From Ruminococcus flavefaciens (GTDB lineage: Bacteria; Bacillota; Clostridia; Oscillospirales; Ruminococcaceae), in contig SVNH01000006.1 in the NCBI GenBank assembly GCA_015067005.1, forward strand, positions 94,009 through 158,008: DNA of 64,000 nucleotides. The letters are read 5' to 3'. Within the stretch, counting starts at the first letter, position 1. The number at the start of each line of letters is the position of its first letter. Positions 52,066-59,767 of this stretch are shown here, one piece after another. A program made the translations under genes and the position numbers. The notes under the pieces are model-generated. The model was not told where the DNA came from and searched no databases. It worked only from the letters and a program-made list of their open reading frames with translations.

Positions 52066-52113
52066 ACAAATACGGAACGTTCAGAATTCCGCACAATAAT
52101 TCTCTGCTTACTA

Positions 52114-52143
52114 AAAACAGCCCTGCATGAGCAGGGCTGTTTT
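52114..52143. terminator. Bidirectional terminator between rqcP and the epimerase gene
   Basis: A 13-bp perfect stem AAAACAGCCCTGC/GCAGGGCTGTTTT with an ATGA loop; A/T ends serve both strands. Confidence 0.92.
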
Positions 52144-52148
52144 GCTTA

Positions 52149-53123
52149 TTACTTTGTATTCTGGAGATCCCAGCGGAAAGAAATGAACTTTGCCGCCTTT
52201 GTATTGTCAAGCATATTGTTGTATTCAAGTTTTGACATATCAAGATAACGATAATTGGTCTTTTCATCCTTGTTGCCTGAAAATATACCTTTGAGCTTAT
52301 ACATCGTACCGCCGGCACCTCTTTGCACAACAGCGCCGAGGCTGTGGTTCGATCTCATAAATGCAATAATATCCGCAGCAGTAGTTATACGCTTATCGCA
52401 AACGTTATACACTCCGGCAAACGAAATATTATCAGCACCTTTCAGGTAGCTCAGAATAAAGTCTACCAGATTGTGTACACAGCACATCTGGAAGCCGTAC
52501 TGTCCCTTTCCTGAAACGAACTTTACACCATCTTTCGGATCGGTTATCTTAGACATAAGGTTATCAATGAAATCGTGCGTATACACCGGTGAATACCTTA
52601 TGATGCAGCACATAACTCTATAATTGCCGTCCTCATCCTTATGGTGTGACATTTCCGAGAAAAGAGCTTTTTCTGATGAGAATTTCATATCAGCATAATT
52701 GCTTGTCGGTTTAAGTTCGCCGTCTTCTCTGATCGGCTCTCTTGTTTTCGGGAATTCATACACCTTATCGGTACTAAGAAGCACTACCTTCTTCACACTA
52801 TCGCACATCATAGCGTATCTGTAAAGAAATTTATCGCACTGTTTAGACTGACGCATTTCAGCCTCACCGATTATAGGACCAAGATCGTTGTCAACTGTAC
52901 AAGCTGCATGGACAAGTATGTCTATTTTATTGTTATCAAAAATCTCCGCAAATGCGTTTTTGTCGTCAGGAGCGGCCTGAATGAACGAGTAATGAAGTTT
53001 ACCTTCATTATAAATACCCGGTTCTTTATCAACTGCTATAACAGCAAACCCCTTTTTCAGGAGTCCTGAGCATATGTGTTGACCTATGAGACCGCAGCCG
53101 CCGGTTACAAGTACTGTATCCAT
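52149..53123 (-). CDS. NAD-dependent epimerase/dehydratase family protein
   Basis: A 324-residue extended short-chain dehydrogenase. The nucleotide-binding motif is VTGGCGLIGQHICSGLLKKG at the N-terminus, with DILVHAACTVDND and LLSTDKVYEFP. The region where the active-site YxxxK is expected reads YADMKFSSE, so Tyr and Lys are present. Likely an NDP-sugar epimerase or reductase, but no sugar operon adjoins it. The ATG at 53123 has AAAGGAGG 8 nt upstream; the frame continues to 53270 without a ribosome binding site. Confidence 0.85.
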   Translation of the reverse strand: MDTVLVTGGCGLIGQHICSGLLKKGFAVIAVDKEPGIYNEGKLHYSFIQAAPDDKNAFAEIFDNNKIDILVHAACTVDNDLGPIIGEAEMRQSKQCDKFLYRYAMMCDSVKKVVLLSTDKVYEFPKTREPIREDGELKPTSNYADMKFSSEKALFSEMSHHKDEDGNYRVMCCIIRYSPVYTHDFIDNLMSKITDPKDGVKFVSGKGQYGFQMCCVHNLVDFILSYLKGADNISFAGVYNVCDKRITTAADIIAFMRSNHSLGAVVQRGAGGTMYKLKGIFSGNKDEKTNYRYLDMSKLEYNNMLDNTKAAKFISFRWDLQNTK

Positions 53124-53422
53124 TAGCATTGCCTCCTTTAATGAAATTACTAATGCTTCATTTGGTCCTGAGAAACTGCTGTTCAAAGTGAACAAATAAC
53201 TCCGGCAGGAACGGAATACGCAGCATAACTGCTGCAACCACATGTTCAGCGAGCGTTCAGGATCTCTCATACTACTTCCGCAGAAACCATATTTTCATCC
53301 GGATAGTGGACTGATCCGGACATACTGCGGCAAATATTTTTCAAATTCTGCACAAAGCAGAATATGAACAGCTTATCGTTAATACTTCATTACCGTATAT
53401 CCGGCATTGAATACTGTATATC
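53124..53422 (-). other. Structured upstream region of the epimerase gene
   Basis: About 300 nt without a credible gene. On the minus strand there is a nested pairing: outer CCGCAG/CTGCGG (about 53276-53326) enclosing TCCGGAT/ATCCGGA (about 53297-53320). No riboswitch class I know matches. The solute-binding protein gene ends at 53423 with no clear intrinsic terminator, so these stems could act as one or as an mRNA leader. Confidence 0.35.
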
Positions 53423-54823
53423 TTACTGATCTGAAATGCTATTATTTATATCCTCAATGTATTTTTCGACAACGGGAGCAATAGACTCATAAGTTTCATT
53501 CCACGGAACACCTCTCGTAGTTTTTCTCAGTTCTGTATCGAGAAGTTCACCGCAGTCCTTGGAAACGCCCTTAGAGAGATCGAATACAGGATCTTCTTCA
53601 GCAATACGATCCATTTCGTCCTTCATATCAAGCATTTCCTGTGTCCAGCCATAATCGTCAATAAAGGTAGAATCAGCGATGCTGCGAGCCTCTTTATTGA
53701 TAAGCACAAAGCGTTTGCAGTCAAGGAACTTAGCAACGCCTTCAGGGTTCTGTCCGCCGTTCACGAAAGCGTATGCTTCCATGCCAACGGGGATATACTG
53801 TGCATCGGCTTTTGGATCTTTAGGCATAGGAACAAAGAAAGCATCTTCACCATAGGTAGCCTTCCACTGTTCCGGTTTGTAGTAAAGTTCATATAGTCCG
53901 ACAGGATAGAACAGCAGACTGCCCTCTCCTATATGCTGCGGGAATACGTTCCAGCCGGAAGCTTCACCAACAGCCACGTAACCCTTCTGATAAAGGTCAT
54001 ACATCCAGTTCTGGACACGTTCCATTGCGGGATCACCGACATTTGATTTGAGTTTGCCGTCCTCGATACCTACTGCCGGAACACCGATAGTATTTATAAG
54101 ACCGAACTCGAACCACCAACCGTCGATACCATAATGATTGCTGTCAGAACCGACGAATTTTTCAAGCATTCCTTCAAATGCATCCCAATCCCACTTTCCT
54201 TTTCTGTAAAGATCGGCAGGATCTTCAAGACCAGCTTCCTGCATGGTCTTTCTGTTATAGATACAAGCAACATTGGAACCTGTCACCTGAGTTATAGCAA
54301 GATAGTGCTTGCCGCCCCAGAGGAGTTCATCATTAGCCGTCTTAACGTCCTTCCAAAGGACTGAATCGAAGTCGATATAATCGTCTGCCGGAACGAACCA
54401 GCTGTTATCGTTAAGAGCGCCTCTTGGAAAAGCGTCAAGATTGCCGCCGTAGAAAAAATCCACACCCTCACCGCTGCTTATGCTCTTAGCAAGCTTATCA
54501 TAGAGCAGATCGGATTTTGTGCAGGCAATATACTCGATCTCTCCGCCATATATCTCCTTGAACAGGGCGAGATCCGGCGGAGTGTATTTTCCGGAATTAA
54601 CGTCCGGATTAATATCCCAGTTGGAGAGCCACTTTATCTTTTTATTTTCAATTTCACCTTTAAGCAGATCTTCATTTTCAGCAATTTCAAACAGCTTGGT
54701 TCTTTTTTCCTCATCCATGATAATATCCGTTGAAGAGGAGGAATCCTTGCTGCTGCAAGCAGTTGCAGCAAATGTAGCAGTAGTGATCAGAACAGCCGAA
54801 AGAAAAGCTTTTAATTTTCTCAT
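53423..54823 (-). CDS. ABC transporter solute-binding lipoprotein (family 1), orphan
   Basis: A 466-residue protein. The lipoprotein signal ends at TACSS (Cys23). A type-1 sugar-type binding fold follows with NVACIYNRKTMQEAGLEDPA and YRKGKWDWDAFEGMLEKFVG, characteristic of carbohydrate-binding proteins of ABC importers. No permease or ATPase genes are nearby, so it uses distant partners or is a sensor. It has a strong promoter with a 16-bp palindrome between -10 and the ATG. Confidence 0.88.
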   Translation of the reverse strand: MRKLKAFLSAVLITTATFAATACSSKDSSSSTDIIMDEEKRTKLFEIAENEDLLKGEIENKKIKWLSNWDINPDVNSGKYTPPDLALFKEIYGGEIEYIACTKSDLLYDKLAKSISSGEGVDFFYGGNLDAFPRGALNDNSWFVPADDYIDFDSVLWKDVKTANDELLWGGKHYLAITQVTGSNVACIYNRKTMQEAGLEDPADLYRKGKWDWDAFEGMLEKFVGSDSNHYGIDGWWFEFGLINTIGVPAVGIEDGKLKSNVGDPAMERVQNWMYDLYQKGYVAVGEASGWNVFPQHIGEGSLLFYPVGLYELYYKPEQWKATYGEDAFFVPMPKDPKADAQYIPVGMEAYAFVNGGQNPEGVAKFLDCKRFVLINKEARSIADSTFIDDYGWTQEMLDMKDEMDRIAEEDPVFDLSKGVSKDCGELLDTELRKTTRGVPWNETYESIAPVVEKYIEDINNSISDQ

Positions 54824-54844
54824 TAGCTTAACTCCTTTTGGAAT

Positions 54845-54860
54845 TTTCTCGTTCGAGAAA
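54845..54860 (-). promoter_or_regulatory. 16-bp palindromic operator candidate before the solute-binding protein gene
   Basis: TTTCTCG TT CGAGAAA, perfect 7-bp arms, lying between the -10 element and the start codon, a typical repressor position. Size and centre fit a dimeric regulator; which one is unknown. Confidence 0.55.
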
Positions 54861-54889
54861 GCAAGATATTAATTCACACACTTTTCTAT

Positions 54890-54919
54890 ATTATATCATT
54901 TTTTCATAGGCTGTGTCAA
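54890..54919 (-). promoter_or_regulatory. Promoter of the solute-binding lipoprotein gene
   Basis: TTGACA (54914-54919) and TATAAT (54890-54895) on the minus strand with an 18-nt spacer. Confidence 0.82.
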
Positions 54920-55003
54920 TATCTATTTTACATAGAAAAAACACGTATTTATAGTCAGAATATCAAAATTGTGGATTTTAAATACAGTATTTTATTAATA
55001 TAT

Positions 55004-55029
55004 AATTCGTTTTTACTTTTTAACGAATT
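55004..55029 (-). terminator. Weak A/T-rich hairpin downstream of the MetH-activation gene
   Basis: AATTCGTT (55004-55011) pairs with AACGAATT (55022-55029). It lies 13 nt past the stop at 55042. Low GC and no clean T-run, so only a possible terminator. Confidence 0.35.
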
Positions 55030-55041
55030 GTCAATAATTCA

Positions 55042-55719
55042 TCAGCCTTTGTTACGGCAATTCTTACCTGTTCTCCGGAACTCACAGCTTTCCCGCATAC
55101 TGCATACAGCACACCCTTTTGCCCCTTTATTCACAGGCTTATCCGATATGCCAATAATAGCTGTTACCGACTTTGAAGGTATCAGCAGGCAGTTATCAGT
55201 AACAGTAAGTCCAATTCGTCTCTGCGCGTTCAGAAACAGGAGGAAATCGCGCTGTATATCCAGCGGAAGATCGCCGTATCCGGGGCTGAACCGCCATGTA
55301 CGGTAAGGCGCATCTATCTCCGAGAATATTTCCTTCTCAGCAATATCACACGCCTGTTCAACAGCCGCACTGCAAAGACAGTCGATAGCCAGTGATTCCG
55401 CCATATTGCTTATAGCTGCCCTGCGGATAAGCTTATCAGCCTCGGCAGAGAGCGTTACAGCCATGAGCACAGCTTTGCTGCACCCCTCGATGTGCTTACG
55501 GACAGAGTTTCCGGTCAGAGGTGAACTCATCCCCTCAACGTGAACGCCGTCCTCAGCGAATGAAATAGCAGCTTCACGATAAACATAATTCGGGCGCACA
55601 GTTTCCCGCACAAGCTTCTCGCAGCGGTCAAGCATAGCTTCAATGCTGCCGTCCGGTGCGCCGTTTATGCCCATATACCGCGCTGCTTCGTCCTTAGAAA
55701 TGCTGCTTAGGGAGATCAT
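55042..55719 (-). CDS. Vitamin B12-dependent methionine synthase activation domain protein
   Basis: A 225-residue stand-alone protein resembling the C-terminal SAM-binding activation domain of MetH. WRFSPGYGDLPLDIQRDFL holds the domain's RxxxGY core, with a C-terminal cysteine cluster (CAVCSMRESCEFRRTGKNC) that is extra. In Clostridia this protein is separate from MetH and works in reactivating cob(II)alamin with SAM. It overlaps metF by 4 nt (ATGA), supporting a methionine/one-carbon role. metH is not in the window. Confidence 0.87.
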   Translation of the reverse strand: MISLSSISKDEAARYMGINGAPDGSIEAMLDRCEKLVRETVRPNYVYREAAISFAEDGVHVEGMSSPLTGNSVRKHIEGCSKAVLMAVTLSAEADKLIRRAAISNMAESLAIDCLCSAAVEQACDIAEKEIFSEIDAPYRTWRFSPGYGDLPLDIQRDFLLFLNAQRRIGLTVTDNCLLIPSKSVTAIIGISDKPVNKGAKGCAVCSMRESCEFRRTGKNCRNKG

Positions 55720-56576
55720 GTTCTGATTATTCCGGAGACTGCCTCGCTTATTTTACGTGCAACGTAGGCATTGTTCATTGTATACAAATGTATGCCGTCA
55801 ACTCCGCTTGCAGCGAGGTCTACTATCTGATTTACGGCATAAGCGATGCCGGCATCACGGAGCGCTTCCGGACTATGCTCGAATTTCTGCATGATCTTTA
55901 CAAATTTCTTCGGAAGACTTGCGCCGCAGGTCGTTACCATCCTCTCGATCTGATTCTTATTTACAACAGGCATGATACCTGCCTCGATAGGCACATTTAT
56001 ACCCGCTGCCCTTGCTTTCCAGAGGAACTCATAAAACGACGAATTATCAAAGAAAAGCTGGCTGATAAGATGATCTGCGCCGGCTTCGACCTTTCGTTTC
56101 AGGTTAAGTATATCCACTTCGAGTGAGGAAGCATCAGGATGACACTCCGGATAGCAAGCGCCTGCAATGTCAAAATTACCCTGAGAACGGATAAACTCGA
56201 TCAGATCACTTGCATACTTGAACTCCTTCTTTGGCGGTATATCAGGATTTATGTCGCCGCGCAGAGCAAGGATATTCTCGATTCCGCGGTCCTTTATCTC
56301 TGTAAGAGTACCGGTTATCTCCTCGCGTGTATAGTTGATACACGGAAGATGTATCATAGGTACAACGCCGTTATTCTTGATTTTTGATGCTATATCACAG
56401 GCAAGTGCATTATTGCTGCTTCCGCCCGCACTGAAAGTAACGCTTATAAAATCAGGTCTGAGGTCGCGGAGCTCATCAAGTGTATTGTAGATAACGTCAA
56501 TAGAGCTTGTCTTTTTAGGCGGAAAGACTTCAAAAGAGAAAACCATCCTGTCCTTGAACATTTCTTTTACGTGCAT
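55716..56576 (-). CDS. metF: 5,10-methylenetetrahydrofolate reductase
   Basis: A 286-residue FAD-dependent TIM-barrel enzyme making 5-methyl-THF for methionine synthesis. FSFEVFPPKKTSS near the N-terminus carries the catalytic glutamate. FISVTFSAGGSS, ILALRGD and HLISQLFFDNSSFYEFL are standard. Downstream coupling with the MetH-activation gene and a 14-nt gap from ung indicate one operon. Confidence 0.96.
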   Translation of the reverse strand: MHVKEMFKDRMVFSFEVFPPKKTSSIDVIYNTLDELRDLRPDFISVTFSAGGSSNNALACDIASKIKNNGVVPMIHLPCINYTREEITGTLTEIKDRGIENILALRGDINPDIPPKKEFKYASDLIEFIRSQGNFDIAGACYPECHPDASSLEVDILNLKRKVEAGADHLISQLFFDNSSFYEFLWKARAAGINVPIEAGIMPVVNKNQIERMVTTCGASLPKKFVKIMQKFEHSPEALRDAGIAYAVNQIVDLAASGVDGIHLYTMNNAYVARKISEAVSGIIRT

Positions 56577-56590
56577 AGTTATACCTCCAA

Positions 56591-57262
56591 TCAGTCGATG
56601 GACCAGTCGATCTCCCCCATGCCATTAGCATGAAGGAACTCATTTGCCTTTGAAAAATGTCTGCACCCGAAGAAACCGTTATAAGCGGAAAGCGGGCTCG
56701 GATGTGCGGCTTTGAGTACAAGATGCTGTTTATTTGTAACGAACTCAGCCTTACGCTTGGCATCTCCGCCCCAGAGCATAAACACCATAGGCTTCTCACG
56801 CTCATTAAGCAGCCTGATAACGTCAGTTGTAAAGTTCTCCCAGCCTATGCCATGATGACTTCTAGCCTGATCCGCACGTACTGTAAGCACTGAATTCAAG
56901 AGCAATACGCCTTGTTCAGCCCATTTGGTCAATTCTCCGTGCTTACCGAGATTATCAATACCGACATCGTCCCTTATCTCCTTGAATATATTCACAAGTG
57001 AAGGCGGCGGTGTTATACCGCTTCTGACTGAGAAGCTCAGTCCATGCGCCTGACCTGCCCCGTGGTAAGGATCCTGACCGATTATTACGCACTTTACGTC
57101 GCTGTATGACGTATATTTCAGCGCATTGAAAATATCGTACATATTCGGATAAATGCGCTGTGTACGGTATTCGTTGATAAGTATCTGACGAAGTTTCAGG
57201 TAATACTCCTTCGCAAATTCTTCCTTAAGCAGTTCATCCCACTCATTATTAAAATGTACCAT
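56591..57262 (-). CDS. ung: Uracil-DNA glycosylase, family 1
   Basis: A 223-residue enzyme that removes uracil from DNA. The water-activating motif is GQDPYHGAGQAHGLSFSV and the minor-groove loop HPSPLSAYNGFFGCRHF. The start at 57262 (MVHFNNEWDELL) has AAAGGAG 5 nt upstream; the frame reaching 57325 overlaps the preceding gene. Confidence 0.97.
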   Translation of the reverse strand: MVHFNNEWDELLKEEFAKEYYLKLRQILINEYRTQRIYPNMYDIFNALKYTSYSDVKCVIIGQDPYHGAGQAHGLSFSVRSGITPPPSLVNIFKEIRDDVGIDNLGKHGELTKWAEQGVLLLNSVLTVRADQARSHHGIGWENFTTDVIRLLNEREKPMVFMLWGGDAKRKAEFVTNKQHLVLKAAHPSPLSAYNGFFGCRHFSKANEFLHANGMGEIDWSID

Positions 57263-57321
57263 AGAATCTCCTTTTGCAGCAACTAATAAAGGGCGACTAA
57301 TGCCGCCCTCAGTCAATAGTG

Positions 57322-57789
57322 TCAATTGAACACAGTGTCTTCGTAATACTTGAATTTCACAAGGGTATTCCTCTTATATGTAAGCGACCCCTGCTGATTG
57401 AACGGAACACGCTCATATGCCTGAGGTGAGCATTCTATCTTCAGCTTGTGACCTTTCCGAGTTACAAAAACAAGTTCATAATATTCATCTTCGATGCGTT
57501 CACGTCCGGTACTTTCGATAATACGCAGACGATCATCACTCTTCCTTATGAGTGTAGCCATAACAACAGTCGGCTCGGACTTACTTTTCTGAACAGGCTC
57601 TGCGGCAGGTCTTCCGCGTGTCGGAGCGCCTTTATACGAAAAATTATTGCTGTTCTCGCCCTCTTCCTCAAGAAAAACAGAGAGAAGTCTTCTGAAGGAG
57701 CTTTTACCGCTGAACAGGAGTATAACTATAATGAGAATAACAGCTATCGCGCCGAGCATAATTAGCAAATTTTTTAGCTGTGGTGTCAT
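57322..57789 (-). CDS. Membrane-anchored DUF2500-like protein
   Basis: A 155-residue protein. One N-terminal helix (LLIMLGAIAVILIIVILLF, about 8-26) is followed by a linker and a beta domain with YYELVFVTRKGHKLKIECS and a late GSLTYKRNTLVKFKYY. The pattern matches DUF2500-type proteins, small single-pass proteins with an SH3-like domain. Function unknown. First gene of the unit leading to ung-metF. Confidence 0.65.
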   Translation of the reverse strand: MTPQLKNLLIMLGAIAVILIIVILLFSGKSSFRRLLSVFLEEEGENSNNFSYKGAPTRGRPAAEPVQKSKSEPTVVMATLIRKSDDRLRIIESTGRERIEDEYYELVFVTRKGHKLKIECSPQAYERVPFNQQGSLTYKRNTLVKFKYYEDTVFN

Positions 57790-57861
57790 TTAGAGAATTC
57801 CTTTCCATAAACTATTAGCATTATTATTATAATATATTCTGCAAACTTTTGCAAGATATAT

Positions 57862-57890
57862 TTGCAAATTTTTATGATTTATGATATAAT
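57862..57890 (+). promoter_or_regulatory. Promoter of the TtcA-family gene
   Basis: TTGCAA (57862-57867), spacer 17 nt, TATAAT (57885-57890). Confidence 0.75.
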
Positions 57891-57913
57891 TAATAAAAAC
57901 TCCGGAGGCTAAT

Positions 57914-58666
57914 ATGCAAAAAATACTTGGTCATATGCGAAAAGCTATTCAGGAATATGACATGATACACGACGGAGATCGAATCTGTGTAGGAGTATCA
58001 GGCGGCAAGGACAGCGTTGTTCTGCTTTATGGGCTCGCTCAGCTGAGAAAATTTATAGGCATAAGCTACGAACTGACAGCTGTAACTCTTGATCCTGTTT
58101 TTGGTGGCAACCGCTGCGATTACAGCGAGATCACAAGACTATGCGAGTCTTTAGGTGTTGAGCATAAGGTCATAATAACTGAGATCGGCAGCATTGTTTT
58201 TGACATCCGCAAGGAAAAGCATCCTTGCAGTCTATGCTCGCACTTGAGACGAGGTGCGCTGCACGATGAAGCAGTGTCGCTCAACTGCAATAAAATCGCT
58301 CTCGGTCACAATTACGATGATGCTGTCGAAACCTTTATCATGAACCTCTTCAACGAGGGACGAATCGGCTGTTTTTCCCCTGTAACTCATCTCGAAAAAA
58401 AGGATCTTTACATGATACGTCCGCTGCTGCTGGCTACTGAACGCGAGATAAAACGTGCAGCAAATCGTGCATCACTTCCGATAGTAAAGTCAGTCTGTCC
58501 CGCAGACGGTCACACTAACCGTCAGCGTACAAAGGAATTCCTCAGGGAAATGGAACGCTCCGATCACGGCTTTAAAGACCGCATATTCGGAGCGATGCGA
58601 CGTGCTGATATTGACGGCATGGGCGGTGTTAATTACAATCCGCCGATCCGTAAAGACGTATATTAA
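57914..58666 (+). CDS. TtcA-family tRNA 2-thiolation protein (PP-loop ATPase)
   Basis: A 250-residue N-type ATP pyrophosphatase. The PP-loop is VGVSGGKDSVVLLYGLAQL near residue 28. Two cysteine positions (CSLCSHLRRGAL and a later CPADGH) could hold an Fe-S cluster as in TtcA. The second half has LGHNYDDAVETFIMN and IRPLLLATEREIKR. In Firmicutes such proteins may thiolate tRNA cytidine or another position; I leave the symbol empty. CCGGAGG 5 nt upstream sets the start. Confidence 0.88.
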   Translation: MQKILGHMRKAIQEYDMIHDGDRICVGVSGGKDSVVLLYGLAQLRKFIGISYELTAVTLDPVFGGNRCDYSEITRLCESLGVEHKVIITEIGSIVFDIRKEKHPCSLCSHLRRGALHDEAVSLNCNKIALGHNYDDAVETFIMNLFNEGRIGCFSPVTHLEKKDLYMIRPLLLATEREIKRAANRASLPIVKSVCPADGHTNRQRTKEFLREMERSDHGFKDRIFGAMRRADIDGMGGVNYNPPIRKDVY

Positions 58667-58669
58667 AAA

Positions 58670-58693
58670 AAGGCTCTCCATATGGAGAGCCTT
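58670..58693. terminator. Bidirectional terminator between the TtcA-family gene and the cohesin gene
   Basis: A 24-bp perfect palindrome with GGCTCTCC/GGAGAGCC arms and A- and T-rich flanks. Serves both convergent genes. Confidence 0.9.
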
Positions 58694-58722
58694 AATTATT
58701 TCAGTGAATTGCGACTAAATAA

Positions 58723-59694
58723 TTAGTCTTCCTTCTTTCTGAGTACAAATGCAGTACCAACAGCGAGTGCAAGACCAGCAGCAGCTACGCCTACACCAGC
58801 AACACCTGTCGGAGGTGCGTCTGTTGCCTTAGCAGTAGTTGTTATTGTTGTAGAACCAGCACCAGATGTTGTTGTAGCAGCACCTGTTGTGTCTGCCTGT
58901 GTATCAGCCTGTGTATCAGCCTCTGTATCTGGCTCTGTATCTGGCTCTGTATCTGGCTCAGTTGGTCTCTCTACTACCTTGATAGCACCGTTTGTGATAG
59001 CGCCGTCTTCTGTGAAGAAGTATCTCTCCATGCACTGACCGTCTACATCATCATTAAGGTTTGTAAATGTATCATTTGAGAACTGTGAGAAGAAGAAATC
59101 GTCGATACCGATCGGGTATACGTCGCCAGCCTTAGCATCCTCAGGAAGCTTGAACTCAACTGTGAACATTACACCGTCGCCGCCGTCCTCAGACTGTGCC
59201 ATTGTAGCAGCCCAGATCTGACCAGCAGCCTCAGCGCCTTCAGCATTTGAACCCTTGCTGAGAACTGATGGGTTGAACATGATTCCAGGAGCTGGAAGAG
59301 CAGCGCCAACCTTAGCACCGTTTGTTTCATCAGTAAGAGCAAGACGGCAGTCGAAGTTTACGTGCCAGCTGAATGAGCTGTACTTCTTATCAGCACCAGC
59401 CATTGTGAAGCTAACTGTTACAGGCTGATCGATCTCATCCTCGTATACTTCGATTGTATCGATTTTGAGTGCTGGCTTAGCAGCGTCATCCTTAGCAACC
59501 CATGCATTATAAGCATCATCAGTAGCCTCAGGAGCAACTGAAGCGATGTTTGTCTTGAATGTTTCAGCTCCACCGTAAGCTACTGGCTCGTTATCGCCGA
59601 GGAAGCTTGCAGATGAAGACATAGCTGTTGCTGAAACAGCAACTGAAGTAACAGCGAGTGCTGCAAAAATGCTCTTTAAAGTATTCTTTCTCAT
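58723..59694 (-). CDS. ScaE-like cell-surface anchoring protein: single cohesin plus anchor
   Basis: A 323-residue protein. The signal peptide (about 1-30, ending around SSSASF) is followed by one cohesin-like domain (about 70-240: IDQPVTVSFTMAG, YSSFSWHVNFDCRLALT, FTVEFKLPEDAKAGDVYPI, DVDGQCMERYFFTEDGAI). A (EPDT)n/Thr linker follows (about 243-290), then PPTGVAGVGVAAAGLALAVG, a helix, and the tail RKKED. The end is a sortase-type sorting signal in shape, with PPTG in place of LPxTG. R. flavefaciens ScaE has the same plan and holds X-dockerin proteins on the wall. Here the two upstream genes carry X-dockerins. Family inference strong; the exact name is by analogy. Confidence 0.8.
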   Translation of the reverse strand: MRKNTLKSIFAALAVTSVAVSATAMSSSASFLGDNEPVAYGGAETFKTNIASVAPEATDDAYNAWVAKDDAAKPALKIDTIEVYEDEIDQPVTVSFTMAGADKKYSSFSWHVNFDCRLALTDETNGAKVGAALPAPGIMFNPSVLSKGSNAEGAEAAGQIWAATMAQSEDGGDGVMFTVEFKLPEDAKAGDVYPIGIDDFFFSQFSNDTFTNLNDDVDGQCMERYFFTEDGAITNGAIKVVERPTEPDTEPDTEPDTEADTQADTQADTTGAATTTSGAGSTTITTTAKATDAPPTGVAGVGVAAAGLALAVGTAFVLRKKED

Positions 59695-59728
59695 TTTTAA
59701 TTCTTTCCTTTCAGATATAATTTTTATG

Positions 59729-59754
59729 TTACCTGCCGCCGAAACGGCAGGTAA
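59729..59754 (-). promoter_or_regulatory. Intercistronic hairpin between the X-dockerin gene and the cohesin gene
   Basis: A 10-bp stem TTACCTGCCG/CGGCAGGTAA with a 6-nt loop in the 73-nt gap. No T-run follows on the minus strand, so it looks like an mRNA-stabilising or partial attenuating structure rather than a full terminator. AAAGGAA before the next ATG lies beyond it. Confidence 0.6.
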
Positions 59755-59767
59755 AAAACTAATTGGA

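Noticed and set aside
53124..53422. A riboswitch upstream of the epimerase gene
   Set aside because: Stems are visible but no conserved core of a known class could be matched.
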